A stretch of 64,000 bases of DNA from Pedobacter steynii. GTDB taxonomy: Bacteria; Bacteroidota; Bacteroidia; Sphingobacteriales; Sphingobacteriaceae. Below, piece by piece: positions 61,205 through 64,000 of the stretch. The notes below the pieces were generated by a model. It was not told the origin of the DNA and ran no database searches. It saw nothing but the letters and a program-made list of their open reading frames with translations. A program made the position numbers and the translations under genes. The DNA lies in the NCBI RefSeq assembly GCF_900103665.1, contig NZ_FNGY01000017.1:62001-126000 (forward strand), given 5' to 3'. Every line of letters starts with the position of its first letter. Position 1 is the stretch's first letter.

Positions 61205-64000
61205 TTAAAGACCCACCACTATACGTATCCCGTAAGTGCGGGTAGATGGGAGCTGGCCAACTTCAAAACCTGTAACGATATCTGTTCCGGACAAGGTGCC
61301 GAATTCGGGATCGAAGGCAGGCCATGGCGACCAGATAAAGAGGTTCCTGCCATATGCGCCGATGGTTAATCTATTCAGACTTAATTTTGCCAGGAAAGCC
61401 GGTTTAAACGAATAGCTAAAGCTGGCTTCTCTGAATTTGATGAAATCCGTACTAAAGATGCTTCCTTCAGCCTGATCAGAACCATATACTGAATTATAGT
61501 AGTTCTGTATATCTGTAGCAATCACATCATTTTGACGATAGCTGCCATCCGCGTTTTGAACTACACCTTTACCAATGATGCCATTGTAGCGGCCTGGTAA
61601 GGTGGCCTTGTTCTTGCCGAGGTTGGCCATTCTTGAAAATGTAAGGGAATGTGCTACAGCACCCAACTGCGCATCGAAAAGTGTGCTCAGGCTAAATCCT
61701 TTGTAGGAAAAGGTATTGTTAATTCCTGCTTTGTATTTAGGGATGGTATTGCCAAGGTAAATGACATTCGAAGTGAATTTTGCAAAACCGGTTTTTTCAT
61801 CGTAAACGATCTGCCCATCAGGGGAACGTTCATATCCTGCACCATAGAGGTCGCCCATGCTGCCACCAACGCTGGCCACGATCTGTCCGTTGCCGATCGG
61901 GCCTGTTCTTAATACGAAAGATGAATCGGCCAGCTCTTTTATTTTATTGCGGTTGGCAGAGAAGGTTACGTTTACAGCCCAGTTAAACCCATTTTTAACT
62001 TCAATCGGTTTCCCGTTAAGGGCAATCTCCAGACCCTGGTTGTCTACCCTTCCTGCATTAACAATTGCGTTGTTATAACCGGAGGAGCGGTCAACCAAAC
62101 GGGTTAATATCTGGTTTTTTGTATTTGCCGCATAAACAGCTACGTCTAAACCAATTCTGTTGTTAAGTAAGCGGATATCTGCGCCCAATTCAAAAGTAGT
62201 GGTGGAAAGCGGCTTTAGCTTAGTATTAGGAAGTGAAGTTGGGTTTTGCATCGCATTGTCGGGATAAATTCCGCCACTTGCTGTAGTATAGTTGTAGGAA
62301 GTGCGATAAGGTGTAGTACTACCGCTACCCACTTGTGATGCTGAAAATCTGAATTTCGCCAGATTAATAGCCCGGGGTAATTTCCAATAGTCTGATGCAA
62401 TGAAACTAAGGCTGGCAGAAGGATAGGTAAATGATTTTTTATTGTAGCCAATTGGTAAAGCAAGTACGCTATTCCAATCTATACGGCCGGTGAGATCCAG
62501 ATAAAGGTAGTTTTTATAAGCCAGGGATGCCAGTCCATAGATACTGTTTAATTTATACCTTGTCGTATCTACCAGGTTAATAATTGGATTGGCAGCATTG
62601 TCCAGTGCGTATTCATTAGGGATTACCAAGCCGTCGGCACGCTGTTCTTTTTTATTATATTCATTGCTTAACATGCTGCCGCCTACAGATGCGGTCAGGG
62701 AGAAATCCTTGTTGAGATGCTTATCGTATTTCAGCATAAAATCTCCGCTGATTTCATGTGCATTGATATTTTGCACACGAAAAGATCCCTGCGCAAATTT
62801 GCTTCCTGCAGCATCATATGGGCGCAATTGGGTACGTATATCTTTATATTGGTCAATTGTACCCCGTACCATCAGGCTCAATTCTTTCGTGAATTTGTAA
62901 TTGGCCTGTACGTTTCCAATAATTCCATTTCGTCTTTGCGTATTCAGGTATTGCTCTGAAATGGCGTAAGGACTTTCCGGGTTCGTGGTGGTAATGTTCA
63001 CAAACTGACGGAACTCTTTACCCGGTACCCAATAATCCTTATACCAGTTCACATCAACGTTAGGCTGGGCAAACATAAACCAGTACATCAGCGACTGATT
63101 GCCATACCCTGTGGCAGGCAGGTTATCACTGTGTCTGTTATTGTACATCACTTTAAAATTAATGTCCAGCTTTTTATTTACCCTTGTATTGGCGGATAAA
63201 GAGAGGGAAGTGCGTTCTAAGCCTGTGTTGGGAACGATCCAGTCGTTATTTCCATGGCTGACAGAAAACCTGAGGTCTGTTTTTTTATAGGTACCATCCA
63301 AACTCAGGGAATTGGAGGTTTCATATCCGGTTTTAAAAAATGCAGTGATTGGATTTTCATACGTTCTCCAGAGTGTGCGTTGCGCGCCCACTTTTTTGGT
63401 AACCGGATCGTATTGAAAAAAGTACTGTCCGTCAAAGGGAGCGCCCCAGGCCGCACTTGTTCCATTCTGACTAGGTCCGTCAGGGCCGTCACCATAAGAG
63501 AAATGTGAGGCGCCATTCATACCCTGTCCATATTCATATTGTGTATCCGGGCCACGGTTTACCTGCTCCCATGAGGTGTTGGAGGTAAAGGTGATGCCCA
63601 TTCTTTTCCTTTTTGAATTGGCGGATTTTGTGGTGATGATGATCGCGCCATTGGCCCCACGCTGTCCATAAAGGGCGGCTGCACCTGGTCCTTTAAGGAC
63701 GGTAACGCTTTCAATGTCATCAGGGTTGATGTCGTTAATACCACTGCCAAAGTCGGCGGGTAAGTTGTCTCCGGATGTTCCGTAAGGGCCTCCTGTTGGC
63801 GCGGCAGTCCGTTTGCTGCTGCTGCTGGCAACGACACCATCAATCACAATTAATGCTTCATTATCACCGGTAAGGTTGTTTTCACCACGAAGAATGATTT
63901 TGTTGGAGCCTGCAGGGCCACCGTTACGCACCAGGTTTAAACCGGCTACTTTACCGGATAATGCATCTGTCCAGTTGCTGGAAATTGCATCAGTTAGCTG
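61205..64000 (-). CDS. SusC/RagA-like TonB-dependent transporter, N terminus outside window
   Basis: The frame stays open to the window edge: before RNGGPAGSNKIILRGENNLT it reads QLTDAISSNWTDALSGKVAG, LNLV, so the gene is cut and the GTG at 63929-63931 is not its start. Visible parts are the plug (LIVIDGVVASSSS, INPDDIESVTVLKGPGAAAL, YGQRGANGAIIITTKSANSK) and the whole barrel, ending STRTYGIRIVVGL. At least 930 residues. First gene of the third locus, followed by SusD_2 and DUF5689 lipoproteins. Confidence 0.93.
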   Translation of the reverse strand, partial: QLTDAISSNWTDALSGKVAGLNLVRNGGPAGSNKIILRGENNLTGDNEALIVIDGVVASSSSKRTAAPTGGPYGTSGDNLPADFGSGINDINPDDIESVTVLKGPGAAALYGQRGANGAIIITTKSANSKRKRMGITFTSNTSWEQVNRGPDTQYEYGQGMNGASHFSYGDGPDGPSQNGTSAAWGAPFDGQYFFQYDPVTKKVGAQRTLWRTYENPITAFFKTGYETSNSLSLDGTYKKTDLRFSVSHGNNDWIVPNTGLERTSLSLSANTRVNKKLDINFKVMYNNRHSDNLPATGYGNQSLMYWFMFAQPNVDVNWYKDYWVPGKEFRQFVNITTTNPESPYAISEQYLNTQRRNGIIGNVQANYKFTKELSLMVRGTIDQYKDIRTQLRPYDAAGSKFAQGSFRVQNINAHEISGDFMLKYDKHLNKDFSLTASVGGSMLSNEYNKKEQRADGLVIPNEYALDNAANPIINLVDTTRYKLNSIYGLASLAYKNYLYLDLTGRIDWNSVLALPIGYNKKSFTYPSASLSFIASDYWKLPRAINLAKFRFSASQVGSGSTTPYRTSYNYTTASGGIYPDNAMQNPTSLPNTKLKPLSTTTFELGADIRLLNNRIGLDVAVYAANTKNQILTRLVDRSSGYNNAIVNAGRVDNQGLEIALNGKPIEVKNGFNWAVNVTFSANRNKIKELADSSFVLRTGPIGNGQIVASVGGSMGDLYGAGYERSPDGQIVYDEKTGFAKFTSNVIYLGNTIPKYKAGINNTFSYKGFSLSTLFDAQLGAVAHSLTFSRMANLGKNKATLPGRYNGIIGKGVVQNADGSYRQNDVIATDIQNYYNSVYGSDQAEGSIFSTDFIKFREASFSYSFKPAFLAKLSLNRLTIGAYGRNLFIWSPWPAFDPEFGTLSGTDIVTGFEVGQLPSTRTYGIRIVVGL

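Overview
The window reads as the chromosome of a free-living Bacteroidota bacterium, most likely Pedobacter or a close relative in Sphingobacteriaceae (inference from gene content, not from a search). The signs are three SusC/SusD loci, a one-protein hybrid two-component regulator, lipoproteins with Bacteroidota-style lipoboxes, two-gene RHS toxin loci, DUF6266, DUF4959, DUF4998 and DUF5689 proteins, and promoters of the Bacteroidota type (TTG, 19-21 nt, TAnnTTTG). No tRNA, rRNA, CRISPR array or transposase was seen.

Layout. 1-130: start of a DUF6266 protein. 366-19608: a polysaccharide (or glycoprotein) utilisation locus, with a hybrid regulator reading left and, reading right, two SusC/SusD pairs, a beta-helix protein, a lipoprotein metzincin with a discoidin-like domain, and a family 2 glycoside hydrolase. 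19838-20149: small PepSY-like secreted protein. 20283-28660: a second SusC/SusD locus with DUF4959 and DUF4998 surface lipoproteins, controlled by a divergent AraC-type regulator and with no enzyme gene of its own. 28821-33447: an AT-rich block holding a Cys-rich double-glycine peptide, three GT25-like glycosyltransferase genes (four domains, one apparently dead), a secreted protein of unknown role and a methyltransferase; this is the best candidate here for an undescribed peptide-glycosylation system. 33441-34577: FemA/FemX-like aminoacyltransferase. 34563-35365: a hicAB toxin-antitoxin module between two diverged 45-bp direct repeats that carry the start region of the femX-like gene. 35441-44044: an RHS polymorphic toxin locus with immunity candidate, large secreted partner, and a small lipoprotein whose signal peptide is out of frame with its only ATG.

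44428-57891 is mostly housekeeping: VOC protein, thymidine kinase, an acidic protein of unknown role, the cell-shape operon mreB-mreC-mreD-PBP2-rodA, purH with a textbook promoter, an M57-like lipoprotein protease, a small membrane protein and a secreted amidase. 57951-64000 is a third SusC/SusD locus with a DUF5689 lipoprotein; its SusC gene runs off the right edge.

How the genes work together: in each Sus locus the SusD lipoprotein caps its SusC transporter and the extra lipoproteins or enzymes bind or cut the substrate. The shape operon places MreB, MreC and MreD with the elongation transpeptidase and glycosyltransferase in one transcript, with a strong potential RNA structure between mreB and mreC.
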